Shown: positions 63,922 through 64,000 of the stretch, piece by piece | How positions within the stretch are numbered: position 1 is the stretch's first letter | Layout of the letters: each line of letters starts with the position of its first letter | NCBI GenBank assembly: GCA_002344795.1 | Contig: DDUM01000077.1 | Coordinates: 99,781-163,780, forward strand | Length of the DNA stretch: 64,000 nucleotides | Source: Flammeovirgaceae bacterium UBA2338 | GTDB lineage: Bacteria > Bacteroidota > Bacteroidia > Cytophagales > Cyclobacteriaceae | Direction of reading: 5' to 3' | Made by a program: the position numbers and the translations under genes | Notes under the pieces: generated by a model | Databases searched by the model: none | Told to the model about the DNA's origin: nothing | The model's input: only the letters and a program-made list of their open reading frames with translations

Positions 63922-64000
63922 TCCCTTTCCTATCATCCCTAACAAAAAAGGCATCTCTCAACACTGAAGCTTTTACAAAAAAAAGCCTCATAGAGTTAGT
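63922..64000. other. Right-edge intergenic sequence
   Basis: A-rich sequence after the M16 gene with no gene or clear terminator within the window. Confidence 0.3.

Noticed and set aside
1..64000. Mobile elements, CRISPR arrays, tRNA/rRNA genes
   Set aside because: No transposase or integrase frames, no regularly spaced repeats, and no cloverleaf or rRNA-like stretches were recognised by reading; a tRNAscan or repeat search was not possible here.

Overview
The window is chromosomal DNA from a Bacteroidota bacterium, most likely of the order Cytophagales. The reasons are the type IX secretion genes porU-porV, TonB-dependent receptor and FecR/ECF sigma signalling genes, DUF4249 and DUF5916 families, a Bacteroidota-type NqrF, TAnnTTTG promoter boxes in front of many genes, and the general lack of Shine-Dalgarno sequences. 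I saw no insertion sequence, prophage, CRISPR array, rRNA or tRNA gene. It reads as core genome.

Layout. Positions 1-5000 hold a POTRA outer-membrane protein, a small unknown protein, a membrane-anchored FMN glutamate-synthase-like enzyme and a CBS-pair protein. Positions 5135-19801 (minus strand) are a complete 13-gene complex I operon, nuoA-B-CD-E-F-G-H-I-J-K-L-M-N, with a nuoC-nuoD fusion and the extra N7 cluster in NuoG. Positions 20051-23193 hold a CvfB-like S1 protein, a methyltransferase and an NSS sodium symporter. Positions 23250-29523 (minus) are a cell-surface signalling operon: ECF sigma factor, FecR anti-sigma, STN-type TonB receptor, DUF4249 lipoprotein and a second lipoprotein. 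Positions 29606-35952 carry secreted or envelope proteins: a Tat-type PLP enzyme, a cupin-like protein, a CBM9/DUF5916 barrel, a double-VOC lipoprotein and a small barrel.

Positions 36020-42169 (minus) hold acyP, deoC, two tandem basic secreted paralogues, a nuclease-like protein, a TPR protein, lpdA, and three very small genes not normally called: a 41-codon lipoprotein and two overlapping membrane micro-proteins. Positions 42404-43597 are fabG and a DinB protein. Positions 43672-47698 form the methionine unit metY-metX-hom. Its roughly 395-nt leader carries a promoter, a SAM-I riboswitch and, immediately after it, a short ORF ending in a cysteine run (C-T-C-T-S-C-C-C-stop). From there the window runs through nqrF, a ureohydrolase-like protein, a lipoprotein, yicC, a large pseudo-peptidase/TolB/BamA-like fusion, an FAD oxidoreductase, an MBL hydrolase, pssA, and the operon porU-porV-M16 peptidase.

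The most interesting element is the metY leader. It appears to combine a SAM sensor with a putative cysteine-sensing leader peptide in front of sulfhydrylation genes, so one transcript could read both the end product (SAM) and the competing sulfur product (cysteine). This is inferred from sequence only.
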